A stretch of 64,000 nucleotides of DNA, taken from positions 183,315 to 247,314 of the forward strand of contig QKWP01000663.1 in the NCBI GenBank assembly GCA_003550325.1, in the 5' to 3' direction. Below, piece after piece: positions 22,361 through 32,419 of the stretch. The position numbers and the translations under genes were made by a program. The first letter of the stretch is position 1; each line of letters starts with the position of its first letter. Source of the DNA: Gigaspora rosea. Its lineage: Eukaryota; Glomeromycota; Glomeromycetes; Diversisporales; Gigasporaceae. The notes beneath the pieces are model-generated. The model did not search any database. It was not told the DNA's origin and worked only from the letters and a program-made list of their open reading frames with translations.

Positions 22361-22587
22361 AAATGACATCATATTTTAAGCCAAAGTTTCTTATAGCTGA
22401 TAGGGTAATCTATGATTCAACCCAGTCTATTATATATCAAATGGACTTGAAGATGATGTTTTTGTATAATGGCAAAGAAAGAACAAAATCAGAAATGGAG
22501 AAACTTTTGGATAAATCTGGATGGAAGTTTATGAAAATTACTTCTTGTAGAGGTGGATTTAGTGTTATTGAAGCAGTTCCACTATAA

Positions 22588-23367
22588 TTTTAAAGAAATA
22601 TAATAAAGCAAACTCAATATCAATTTTTTCTATATCAAATTGCTGTTCTAGCAGTTTTTTGATCCATTGCATCTATGATTTAGTCCAATGTTTTAGTTAA
22701 AAATGATCAAATAATTTATTTCATTAGATTTGAATAAATTTGCAAGAATCGTTAAATGTTTATAGCGCTTTGCAAAAAAGTGTGACCCTGTGATTTTCAC
22801 AGTGATGATGGCGGAAAATCTCTGTGATTCCTAATAAAAAATTCAAATTAAAAAATACGTCATTCCCAAAGCTTATTTAATTTGATATTTGCTTTTTTTT
22901 CGACAAACATATTTTCTTTCTCTTTACATAAGTATTCCTTAATACTTGGTTATAATGACTGACATTCAAGAAACAAAGCTAAAATATCGCAGAGGAACAT
23001 GTTTTAGTTGTCGAAAATGATTGTATTGTGGACTTACAACAATACATATGTAATTGCAACTTATCTGATGCGCTGCATAGAGGTAAGCTGTCAAAAATGC
23101 ATTTACACGATTATTTAATCCTAATTGGGTGAAAGAGCAAATAGATTATGTTCGTCAAAAAAATACAACTTTATAATTACTCACTAAGTACAAGAGAAAC
23201 TTATAGTTTTTCCTTGTGCTCTCGTAACATATAGTTATTGGATGCGTAGCAGACAATAACTGGAGTGATTTGATAGGTGATTACAATTATATCATGATCT
23301 GCATGATCACGATATTATTGTTACACCTACAAATAACGGGAAGCATCTGGCGGAGAATTTAATAACG
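22588..23367. other. Gene-free interval with a possible gene-start fragment
   Basis: At 22955-23020 a plus-strand reading MTDIQETKLKYRRGTCFSCR stops immediately afterwards. It could be a decayed first exon with a CxxC motif, but I cannot name it. At 22771 TTGCAAAAAAGTGTGACC has a weak inverted partner near 24495-24513, perhaps the ends of an old element. Confidence 0.25.
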
Positions 23368-24230
23368 GTATTATCCGATACCCTATGGCGATCGCTACGA
23401 AAATTGACAGTTAAGCTCAAACTATGACGTAAACCTTTTACGCTTGACTTTTTTCTCTTTCGCATTTGATTCTTTTTTATTTACAAAAAACAAACTCGTT
23501 TCCTATTAATCAAAAAATAAAAAAAAAGATAACGAATATTAATAAACTAAATATTGCAAGCCAACAATTCTACAAATGCTCAAAAAAACAACAGCGAAGC
23601 AGATAGAATTTTAAAGCTTGGCAGACTAATCTTGATTAGAATTATGATGTTGAACCCATTATGAACGAGAATGTAAATTTTATAAACAAGTTCTAACGAA
23701 CATGATAAACAATTCTCAAGAACAAGTAACAAAACAGCAATAATCGAAAACAAGTTTTGCTAAACATATAATTTCAACAGCATCAAAGTCTTTTATCTTT
23801 GTATCACTTCATTTATTTTTAAAAGACACTTCGAAAGTGAATATTCTATCGTATTTAGCACTATCACATTCAAAACTATCGGAATAAAAACAATTGTATT
23901 CAGGACTATCGCATTTAGAATTCATATCACATTCGGTTTAGCCTTCTTATAATATGAGTTTTAAGTAAAGATTACAAAAAAAAAAAGAAAAAAGAATTAG
24001 TTCGTATCCTGTAATTAAAATGTAATAAATAGTAATGGAAACAAATAAATAACAATTAAATAAAATATTTAGCTTGCGTATAAAGCTTATTCGGTTATAA
24101 GATTTTAAAATGAATTAAAAAGTTACCCAGTCAAAAAAACCGTGGGAACTATTTTAAGTGTACAGTATAATATACCAAATAACTCGAGTTATTTGATAGT
24201 TCCGATCATAGTAGGGTATCGGGTAATAGT
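23368..24230. mobile_element. Putative MITE with RTATTAYCCGATACCCTA ends
   Basis: GTATTATCCGATACCCTATG at 23368 is matched in reverse complement by TAGTAGGGTATCGGGTAATA at 24210-24229. The 0.86-kb interior is AT-rich without a recognisable gene. No target duplication identified. Confidence 0.45.
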
Positions 24231-24959
24231 TTCTTATTAAGATAATGAATACAGGAATAACCATAATAATGTAGATAAATAATACGCCACTTCAAGTACA
24301 GTATCAAAGTAGATTTAAAGCATTGTAGTATTTTATATTGATACGTAATTTTGACTTTATGAATTGATTAGTAATCAATTCATAGAAACTGCTTTTAACG
24401 CATCTTTATATTGGAAATCAGTAAAATTCTCTTAGAATTGAAAAATCACCTGATTTCCCGTGATTTTACATGACATCATGATCTGCAGAGGTCACATATT
24501 TTTGTAATATGCAATAATATGAGTGCTGGGAGACTAAAATCACAAAGTCTAAAAATAGATTCTTTATGTACAGAATGTATGTTTTTAATTGATTCAACCG
24601 GAATAACGATTGTACTTTTTTTTTTTTTTGATCACATATTACTGTACTGTCATTTAAAGCACATATTCTGTTGTTAAATTTTTATTTTTAAACTTGTTAT
24701 TTAAAGCTCGTATTCTGTTGCTAAAAATTTATTTTTAAACTATCACTTTGTGGCATTCATATGACCGGAATTGTGTAAGAAGCTAGATGAAAAAGATTCA
24801 GGTAGCATTTATCTTCAGAAGTTTTTAAAGAGCCAAAATTCACCACAACTGACATCCATATTTTGGAGTCGTCATGATAAAGACGTCAATTGGAAAAAGG
24901 AACTTTGGTGATATTAATCTCGCAATAAGGATATACATTGTTATTCGTAAAACCTAAAT

Positions 24960-25275
24960 AGTGATGGGAAAAATGCGCATTAATGCGCATGATATCGCAT
25001 GATATAATTTTTGGAATTTATATTTTCCCTTCGGAAAATATCGGATACGCGCTCAAATTTTTACCCAATCTTGCTCTCCTTTTAAGTTCATTCATTTTCT
25101 TTTCGGAATTTTTCGAAACTTTTGCATCCATATTCTTTAATTCCGCCCGACAATACGCATCCTGGCTTAAATTATATATACTTTAATTTTCCTATATAAA
25201 ATTTAGATGGGATAAAATGCGCATTAATGCGCACGATTAAGGAATCATGCGCACGCATGAAACCCATCTCTATTC
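24960..25275. mobile_element. Small hAT-like element bounded by TAGNGATGGG ends
   Basis: Left end TAGTGATGGGAAAAATGCG; right end, read inward, TAGAGATGGGTTTCATGCG. Both have subterminal ATGCGCATTAATGCGCA words. TAGRGATGGG ends occur in many hAT elements (known). The flanking 8-mers (AACCTAAA, TTCATAAA) do not match well, so the assignment is tentative. Confidence 0.45.
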
Positions 25276-27129
25276 ATAAAATGATGTCTGGTCATGCTGA
25301 TGCTGAAGTACCTTCAATGAATTTTGATTAGTTGTGTTAACTGGATCACATTGATTTTAATTTTTTTTTAATATATATCGATACATTTAATCAAAGAATA
25401 TTGCAAGTAATTAATATGCTTTATTCCATCAACTTTCTTAATCGAACTGGATTTTTTTGCAAAAATTTTTCGGGGGACTATAGCTAACACAATATCATTA
25501 AAGTCATTGCTAAAACTTCTACAACATTCTATTTTCCTACATTCTCATACACAATCGCAAATATCAATGATGCGATCAAGATCTCATTGATTTCTCATTT
25601 GACATTCGGAAGCTAAATAGGTATAAACATAGATATACTATGATACACAGAGATTTAGGGAAAAATATATGTCCGAAAGATTTCAATGACAAAACTCAAA
25701 AGTTCGTGTGACATAACGTGATAAGAAAATCGATATACACAAAAATTAAATGTGACACAAAGCTTTATTATTGTGTGATTTAAATATCCATGTGAACATT
25801 CTTTGTGGTACCGCTCATGACAAATGTGTGGAAAGCGTCAATGCTCAAAATATTGGAATATTTGATGAACCTAAAACAGGATGTATTCATGATGTGTTGA
25901 ACCAAGAGCTGGACATTTTGAAAATTTTTTGTAGTATGACTTTTCTTCTGCTCCATAAACCAATTTTCTCGCATATCTATAGTTAATAAATAACCTCATC
26001 GTTATTGTCTACAAGGACAATCGCTTCTGACCGATATGCGAATTCACTTAAAGGTGTTACAAATGTCATACCAAATTTTGCTGTCTTGATTCAGAATCAG
26101 GCCTCTAGAATTTTCAAACAGGTTATCCAACTTAGTTTTTTGGATTGGCAAATTAATTAATTATATATTTTCAAATTTGCTAGCTCTCTTAAGAATTTTG
26201 AAGCAGAATCGAATTTTGAATCAGGATATCATTATAGCCGGATTTCAAATCGAGCGAATTTCAATATGAATTTTCTTAGGAACCCATTATATTTTCTAAG
26301 TTTAAGTAATATAAGAGTAAAAAAAAAAAAAAAAAGACTATATTTTATTATATCCAAAGTTCGTTATAAAAAACTAGATTTAAAATTTCAAATCCTTGAA
26401 GTTTCTTTAACATTTTTATTATAATATCTTTCTATGATTATATCTCTTGTGATAAGATTCACTATCCTTACCAGCCTATTTTTAATTAAGGCCGTGGAAT
26501 CTGGATTTGATTTAACTTTATAGAAATAAATGGTTCATTCCTCGATTCTCACTACACTTCTATATTGCTTTTTTTAAAATTACAGTATAATTAATTAGGT
26601 TACATATTTTATAAGAATTAACTTCATTACAATCACAAGACACCTTTAATTTACTCCCTTTTCCTATACCAATAATTTTACTTCGTTAGCAATTCCATGC
26701 AGTTCGAGAAAAAATAATTATGTATAATTAAAAAAAATATATATGTAAAGACTTGGATTATCTGAATATGAGATCCGGAAAATAAGCATGAAAAAATAAT
26801 TTAGAAGTATAAATGAGAACGGTAAATTAAAATTTAATTTTATTATTTCAGTGATTTTCTTAAATCTTTAAGTTGCTTTTTGAAATTTCTTTTGATTGGT
26901 TCTTATATTTAAATTAGTTTATCGACAATTCTCGATAGGAGAATATTAACAGGGGAAGATTTTTATAATAAAATAAAATATATTAATTCAGGAATTGTGA
27001 TTCCTATATTTTAAATATATAATATAAAAATTTTTAAATTTTAATTGCTTGTAACTTTTATCTAACGCTAATTTTACCGCTCTTACTACCATTAGAATCT
27101 CAAAAAACTAGTTTTACAACTTTAATTAA
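25276..27129. other. Gene-free interval
   Basis: AT-rich. Short open stretches (for example around 25771-25986 on either strand) have no recognisable motif and no splice context I trust. Nothing else supported. Confidence 0.35.
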
Positions 27130-27306
27130 CCGAAGGACAAATCGAGTTGGTTTTATTTATGTTACACCTGATCTAGCCAATAAGCATCTGTTTTCTATTT
27201 TGATTGTTTTATGTACGTAAACCTGATCTATCCAATCAGAATTTAGAATTTGTTAACACAGAAATCGGGTGTGTTGTGCTATTGCTCTACTTGTAGTGTC
27301 CTTCGG
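27130..27306. mobile_element. 177-bp MITE with CCGAAGGACA ends
   Basis: CCGAAGGACA and TGTCCTTCGG are perfect inverted ends. Inside, TTACACCTGATCTAGCCAAT and a second, inverted-context TAAACCTGATCTATCCAATC relate it to the core-family MITEs. Confidence 0.6.
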
Positions 27307-27399
27307 ACAATTAATAAAAAAAAATTAACTTAATATAGTAAAGAATTGATTTCTACATTTTATATGATTTTATTAATTAATATAATTTTCCTTCTATCA

Positions 27400-27611
27400 T
27401 AAATTCTCAAAATAGCGGACTATTTCGGATGTTATTTAAATATAAGTTAATTTTTGAACTGCTTATTAAGGTTAATTTGTTTTAATAAATTAAACTATAC
27501 ACGTTACATGATATTAATTTATAGAGGGTGCGCGTTATTTCGAAATCTCCTATGTTATTTTTAGGGGAGTGATTTTTAAAATAACGCTTATGTCCGCTAT
27601 TTGAGAATTTA
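27400..27611. mobile_element. 212-bp MITE with AAATTCTCAAAATAGCGGAC ends
   Basis: Left AAATTCTCAAAATAGCGGAC, right GTCCGCTATTTGAGAATTT. Extended inward by GATGTTATTT/AAATAACGCT. No coding capacity. The 27612-28074 interval to the next gene contains nothing else recognised and should hold its promoter. Confidence 0.65.
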
Positions 27612-28074
27612 AGTATCCTCCTATCATATGCTTAATATTACATAATTGCTAATTAAATATTTGTCGCAATTATATTTAATTAAATTTGCTTTGTGACTAA
27701 TGCTATTGTTTTATACTATTCAAAAAGTAAACATTAATATTTCATGTTTTTCATGAAATTAAGCACAATTTTTTGTGCGAGTAAACATTCAGTCGCTATA
27801 ATTGTTGTGTAAATATGCAACCTCTAAAGACAACCTTATAAACAATGTATGGTATTTTCAAATGTACTATCAGCTCTCTCTATATTGATCTCTGAATATT
27901 CTCTACAACAAAATTTGAGCATTAGAGAAATCTTAAGAAAACCTAGCAATTTAACGAATTTTTTTCTTCCAGAACAATCAGTCAATAGTTCGTATAGAGA
28001 GAGTTGATTATAATAACGATATTTTTGAAAATTAGTAAACTTAGGATTTTATAAATATTAGCTGCTGATTAAAG

Positions 28075-28653
28075 ATGATTTCTAATATGCATTTAAGAAA
28101 GAATTGTACGATCATTCTATTATATTTCATAATGATTTTTATAAAGTTCAGCTTTAGTCAAACGGTGCCGACAACTACAGTAATAGCACAAGCTTCTAAA
28201 CCTTCTGCAACTTCTGCACCTCCTGCAACTTCTGCAATTCTTACGACTCCTGCAACCCCTTCTGTAACTCCCCCAGTGACGACGACGACGACAATGATGA
28301 CGACAACAAAAACGATATCTGTAGTGCCAAGCGAAACAACTAAACCAATTACATCAAAGACATCAGTAAATAATCCACCGAATGAAATAACAATATTTAC
28401 ACAAGCTGTTACTGAAGTATATCCAGGGTATGAAACAACTATAACTACTTCAAGTGACGGTGTTTTAATGACTTACGTCACCTATTATCCACCAAGAACT
28501 GCAGTTGTGTTGAAACCAGTAACTAGCTCTGTACCTGCAGGAGATTCTATAGTAGGAACGGGTACTAATCTTAAATACAGTAATGGTTTAATAAATGTTA
28601 TTTTTAGTTTGTGGCTTGTGTTATGGAGTTTAGTATATATGATTTTATTGTAA
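28075..28653 (+). CDS. Secreted Thr/Ser/Pro-rich protein, probable GPI-anchored cell-wall protein
   Basis: A single open frame of 192 residues. Residues 1-29 form a signal peptide: basic RKN, then a hydrophobic core IILLYFIMIFIKFSFS. Residues 30-110 are low-complexity Thr/Ser/Pro/Ala with PPATSA-type repeats and a TTTTTMMTTT run encoded by an ACG trinucleotide tract (28279-28313), a typical site of O-mannosylation. Residues 115-150 (YPGYETTITTSSDGVLMTYV and the following YYPPRT) are more complex and may be the functional part. The C terminus is a short polar stretch followed by a hydrophobic tail ending VLWSLVYMILL, as in GPI-attachment signals. The first ATG is used; a second at residue 5 is possible. 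The role at the fungal surface is inferred; no enzyme motif is visible. The nearest neighbours are MITEs. Confidence 0.75.
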   Translation: MISNMHLRKNCTIILLYFIMIFIKFSFSQTVPTTTVIAQASKPSATSAPPATSAILTTPATPSVTPPVTTTTTMMTTTKTISVVPSETTKPITSKTSVNNPPNEITIFTQAVTEVYPGYETTITTSSDGVLMTYVTYYPPRTAVVLKPVTSSVPAGDSIVGTGTNLKYSNGLINVIFSLWLVLWSLVYMILL

Positions 28654-28829
28654 AATTTGGAATGAACCTATTACGGCGTGTTTGTCGATTTAACTAATTT
28701 TTGGTCTCCAAATTTAGTTTTTAAGGACAAAATTTTTATTATTGTTTTCTAATATTGAACCCAAAAAAATTATTCATGATTTTTCCACTATCTTAAATTT
28801 ACCGTTAACCTATTTTTAATTCATCATTA

Positions 28830-29040
28830 CAGTCAACCTTTGTTAATATCAATCCCGTTAATATCAACCTTTTATTAAGAACAAATGGGGTCTGTTCCTT
28901 GAAAATCAAGTTTTGATCATATGATTTACTATGTCCCGTAAGGTCATTTTCAAGGAACAGACCCCAAATATGTTTAAATATAAAACTATCCCTTTGTTAT
29001 CAACTCATCTAAATGGATTGATATTAATGAGTGTTGACAG
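28830..29040. mobile_element. Mariner-type MITE downstream of the secreted-protein gene
   Basis: Ends CAGTCAACCTTTGTTAATAT and ATATTAATGAGTGTTGACAG with TA on both sides. It is split by a smaller MITE at 28886-28976. Confidence 0.65.
28886..28976. mobile_element. 91-bp MITE with TGGGGTCTGTTCCTTGAAAA ends
   Basis: TGGGGTCTGTTCCTTGAAAA at left, TTTTCAAGGAACAGACCCCA at right. ATGTCCCGTAAGGTCATTTT next to the right end is shared with the longer relative at 41041-41280. Nested in 28830-29040. Confidence 0.7.
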
Positions 29041-29619
29041 TATTTATTAAAAATAATTTTAACTTTGCTACGTTTTTCTAATATCTATATCTGATATCAT
29101 CAGTGATAGTAAATGACCTGAAATGACCCAAATGACCCAAATGACAAATGACCGGTCATTGGGTCATTTCAAAGGTGAAATGACCTAGTGGGTCATTTGA
29201 ATTTGATTGGTGGATCGCGCAGGGGCATTAATTCGAATTTTGGCCCGAATTAAGCTTAATTTAAGCCGAAATTCGAAATCACACCCTGCACGTTATTTCG
29301 CTCTTATACGGTACATTATAATTAATAAATATTCCCATTATGGCTGATTATGGTTAAAATAGATAAGAATCATTTTGCAAATACTATTTATTATTTTGAA
29401 AAGCCTGTCAACGAAGTGACAGGGCGATTATTATTGTGAAATCAGATGACTTTATGTTCCGGATTTTTTATACAGTATATATTTCTTTGATTATTGTTGT
29501 GATTTTTTGTAATTCACATTGTTATGAGCATTGTTAGATCGGTGGCAGGGGTAAGGGATAATGGCTATAATCAAGGACGAATCAGTGATATGAAAAGAAA
29601 AAATGAGTATTTAAAGTAA

Positions 29620-29751
29620 ATGGTCTCGGTGAAGAAGGTTATCTTTCTTTTCGCTATTGCTCGCCTTGTGAAGACTGGCTCTATTGCCCTCCCTTACTCT
29701 CCCGAAGCCAAGCAAGTAATGTTGTTATATCAGGCTCCACGGCTGCAGTAG
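29620..29751 (+). CDS. Small ORF with signal-peptide-like N terminus inside the hAT-like element
   Basis: 43 codons beginning MVSVKKVIFLFAIARLVKTG and followed by SIALPYSPEAKQ, with a stop at 29751 inside the tandem repeat. The basic-hydrophobic start resembles a secretion signal, and the codons are richer in G and C than the flanks. It may be the first exon of a captured secreted-protein gene. The repeat downstream reads GSAAASGSAR-like in another frame. No family recognised; it could equally be chance. Confidence 0.3.
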   Translation: MVSVKKVIFLFAIARLVKTGSIALPYSPEAKQVMLLYQAPRLQ

Positions 29752-29890
29752 CAGTGCAAGGACCTGTTGTTCGGCTCCACGACTGCAGTAGCAGTGCATG
29801 TATATGGCTCTGCGGCTGCAAGTGGCAGTGCAAGGACCAGTTTTATTTTTGGCTCCGCGACTGCAAGTGGCAGTGCAAGGACAAGGACCA
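29733..29890. repeat. Four-unit ~40-bp tandem repeat
   Basis: GCTCCACGGCTGCAGTAGCA, then GTGCAAGGAC, repeated with small changes at about 29733, 29773, 29808 and 29853. High GC compared with the rest of the element. Confidence 0.65.
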
Positions 29891-31123
29891 TAATAAGAAT
29901 GAAACCCCGCCTATATTGGCATGAGCATATATGCCGATTCTCTTTGCAGCTATAGGAAGAGTGACGTTTTTTCTCTATATAAAAGCATTTGAACCTATAA
30001 GTTGTTTTGGGTTGATCCCTTTATCTGTAAAGGGTCGGTAGATTTTAAACACATGATACGACAGTTATTGCTGCGTAGCATGTAATAACGGATTTATTTT
30101 TTTTTTACGACGATCAGTGATTCAGTGACGCATTTGACTCTTAAACAATGGTACAAATAGATTTTTTTTTTGGCGCTTTTAATTCTTTCGCTGTGCCCAA
30201 GAATATACACTTTGAAATTTGAGGTATTGCCTCTTTAGTTACAAATCAGAAGTGTGCGCATATATTATAAGTCTCATAGTGTTATACGTCTAGCCTTTAA
30301 AGGCTTTTACTAAATCTTGCAATCAGTATGTGTCAACGAAATTCCAAGTCCTACCTGCCAACGCTAATTCACGTCTGTAATACTTACCAACACCGATCCA
30401 AGTTGTCTTTAAATCCTGTAGCAATTTTTCCGGATGGTAGGTTATAATTTAGTATTAAAGTGAAATTCTGAAAAAAAAAATCAAATTAAATTTTATTAGG
30501 AAAAAAGAAAGCCAAATACTAAAGCCCGTGGTGATTACTTACCTACTGACAAGGAATTGACAAAATAATTGAGTCTTATATTCCTGAAAATACTCGCAAG
30601 GCTACAAAAAAATGGGTGATAGCATTGAATAGGTGGCGAAATAATTATAATATGCAGCTTTTTTCTTTATTATATTTTTAAGTATTTTAATAATATAGTC
30701 ATTCGCATAACTATGAGAATTTTGAAAAAGTTGCCGACCTAATATAGCAACTTGAGAATTTCGAAAAATTCCTGTTTTAATAAAGTTTTTTGCCAACTAT
30801 AAGAATTTTAAAAAAAATCTGCCCATTAAGTCTTGCGCAATATGAAATTTTGAAAATTGTCGTGCAACTATCAAAATTTTAAAAAATCCTGCTTTCGTAC
30901 AATCATGAGAATTTTGAAAAAAAACTCTATACGCACAATTACCTAATGACCAAATGACCCCCAAATGACCACGGTCATTTGGAAATGACCGTGGTCATTT
31001 GGTCACGGGTCATTTCCAAATGACCAAAATCTGAATGACCGATAATGACCGGTCATTTAAGGGTTTTGAGGTCATTTGAAAAATTTTCAAATGACCAGGT
31101 CATTTACCATCACTGGATATCAT

Positions 31124-32040
31124 TGTTTGATCAGAATAATACGTAATATATAAATTATTGCATGAAGCCAAATATTCTATTGATTATTTGACTCTCAATC
31201 AGTGGTCAAATTTATCAATTTTTGGGTATTTACATCCGCGCCGTAATACTATATTATGTTTCTTAACTATTGTAACAATCATTATAATGATATTAATGTA
31301 CATTTAAATTTTAGCAGTTAAAATTTTGGCTTTTTAAATTTGTTAATAAAAAAAAAGACAACAAACCATTATAATGTTATAAGGATTGGTTTTCTATTTA
31401 AATTTAAAATTACTTTCATTATTACCTTCTTGTTCATTCGCATGGTAAATATCATATAGTTATTAAGCGAAACGAAAGATAACTAAACAACAAATTTCTG
31501 AAAGTGAAACCTGGTAAAACCCTAATAAAAAGTTCAAAATCAGGAGAAATATATAAGGATAAAAAGGCTGAGCCATAACTAGCAAGCTATTCTCTAATAT
31601 TAGAAAGATATGATTGTTATGGTTGTTGAACACTATAGTTATAGACAAAAATATGACTTGTATGAAAAGTGCTAACTTTTTTACAGTAGGCTAGCATATT
31701 ATTGTGAATTGTTTAAAATATTAATAAAAATATAAATATATTACCGTAAATATATATACTTAAATAAATTAAGTTTTATAATAAGCAAAAAATATCAAAA
31801 CTGGAGGATTGGTTTTAGATTAAATCAGCTACCGTTATGGCTAATTTAAAGAACCATAAATAATTTGACTCCAACCATGTAAGTTATCTGTTATGCTGAT
31901 TGAGACGTACGTACCTGATGATAAGTTTTTTTTATCGATAAAGTTACATTCGTTAAGACACATTTAAAATTAGTACTACTAAGGGAAAGCCCGTAAATAT
32001 ATTCATTTTATAGAGCTTAAACCTAATTCTATTATGAAAA
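31124..32040. other. AT-rich gene-free interval
   Basis: No gene or repeat I can support. Confidence 0.35.
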
Positions 32041-32044
32041 TACT

Positions 32045-32180
32045 ATAACTAGGGTTGTCAAATTACCGTAATTTTACGTAATTTTATATAATTTTGCGTA
32101 AGTTTACGGTAAGCTAATTTTCATGTAATTTGTAATTTTGAGCATACGTAATTTTTAAGATGACTCCGGGAGCTACGTTC
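32045..32180. repeat. Possible hAT-type terminus with TACGTAATTT array
   Basis: TAGGGTTGTCAAATTACCGT followed by several variants of AATTTTACGTAATTTTA. A clustered short-word array just upstream of the transposase remnant suggests a subterminal region of the same element. The opposite terminus was not found. Confidence 0.4.
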
Positions 32181-32419
32181 AATATTTTATGACATGATTT
32201 TTATATCATAAAATTAAGAATCATGTATTAAATATCAAGTATAATATAAATAGTATTCTAAGATATGTAACGCACCAGGTACTGAATACAGAGCTACCGG
32301 TATGTAATTATCGTTCACTCAATTCATTGTAATAATCCATTGTAATAATTGTTCGTTCAATTTATTAAGAGCCATTTATAAACAAGTATAAAATATATCG
32401 TTTTATTAATAAATCAAAA

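Larger units (their letters stand above)
20524..22587 (+). pseudogene. O-methyltransferase (SAM-dependent, Methyltransf_2 type) broken by three MITEs
   Basis: The product would have transferred a methyl group from S-adenosylmethionine to a small hydroxylated substrate. Pieces occur in family order. The N-terminal dimerisation domain (20524-20812) reads ELGGFMITKVIYE, then EIADIINAQGEKMNISEIA. After an intron (20813-20882, GTAGAT..CAATAG) comes HFLRFAISKGIFQVYDNG. At 21060-21190 FYEWISLPEN..FNQAM. After an intron (21191-21279, GTTTGT..AAAG) comes the SAM motif FVDVAGEIGGF (canonical GGG altered), then MMHYPTIKDLYELPKVIEMS and RVQFVRG. Catalytic region ADIYFLRFILHNWPDEQA at about 21907-21960 with the His. 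C terminus YNGKERTKSEMEKLL..FSVIEAVPL, stop at 22587. MITEs sit at 20637-20765, 21563-21823 and 22021-22360. Frame changes near 20563, 21000 and 21345 make it a pseudogene. Confidence 0.8.
29101..31115. mobile_element. hAT-like transposon, 2,015 bp, perfect 8-bp target duplication
   Basis: GATATCAT is duplicated at 29093-29100 and 31116-31123. Inverted ends: CAGTGATAGTAAATGACCTG at left; read inward from the right, CAGTGATGGTAAATGACCTG. CAGTG ends plus an 8-bp duplication identify the hAT superfamily (known rule). Both subterminal regions (29105-29200 and 30945-31110) are dense arrays of AAATGACC in both orientations, likely transposase-binding sites. No transposase frame is present, so it is non-autonomous. 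Its interior includes a signal-peptide-like small ORF (29620-29751) and a GC-richer tandem repeat (29733-29890). The remainder, 29900-30940, is AT-rich with no gene seen. Confidence 0.85.

Noticed and set aside
22772..24513. Possible 1.74-kb element with ends TTGCAAAAAAGTGTGACC and GGTCACATATTTTTGTAA
   Set aside because: Similarity of the ends is partial and no target duplication was found; mentioned only as a weak possibility.
25771..25986. Open frames on both strands of about 65-70 codons
   Set aside because: Neither has a recognisable motif, a good start context or matching splice sites; both strands being open is expected by chance.
29105..29200. AAATGACC array considered as a CRISPR-like repeat
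   Set aside because: Units are contiguous or overlapping, in both orientations, without uniform spacers, and mirror an array at the other end of a hAT-like element.
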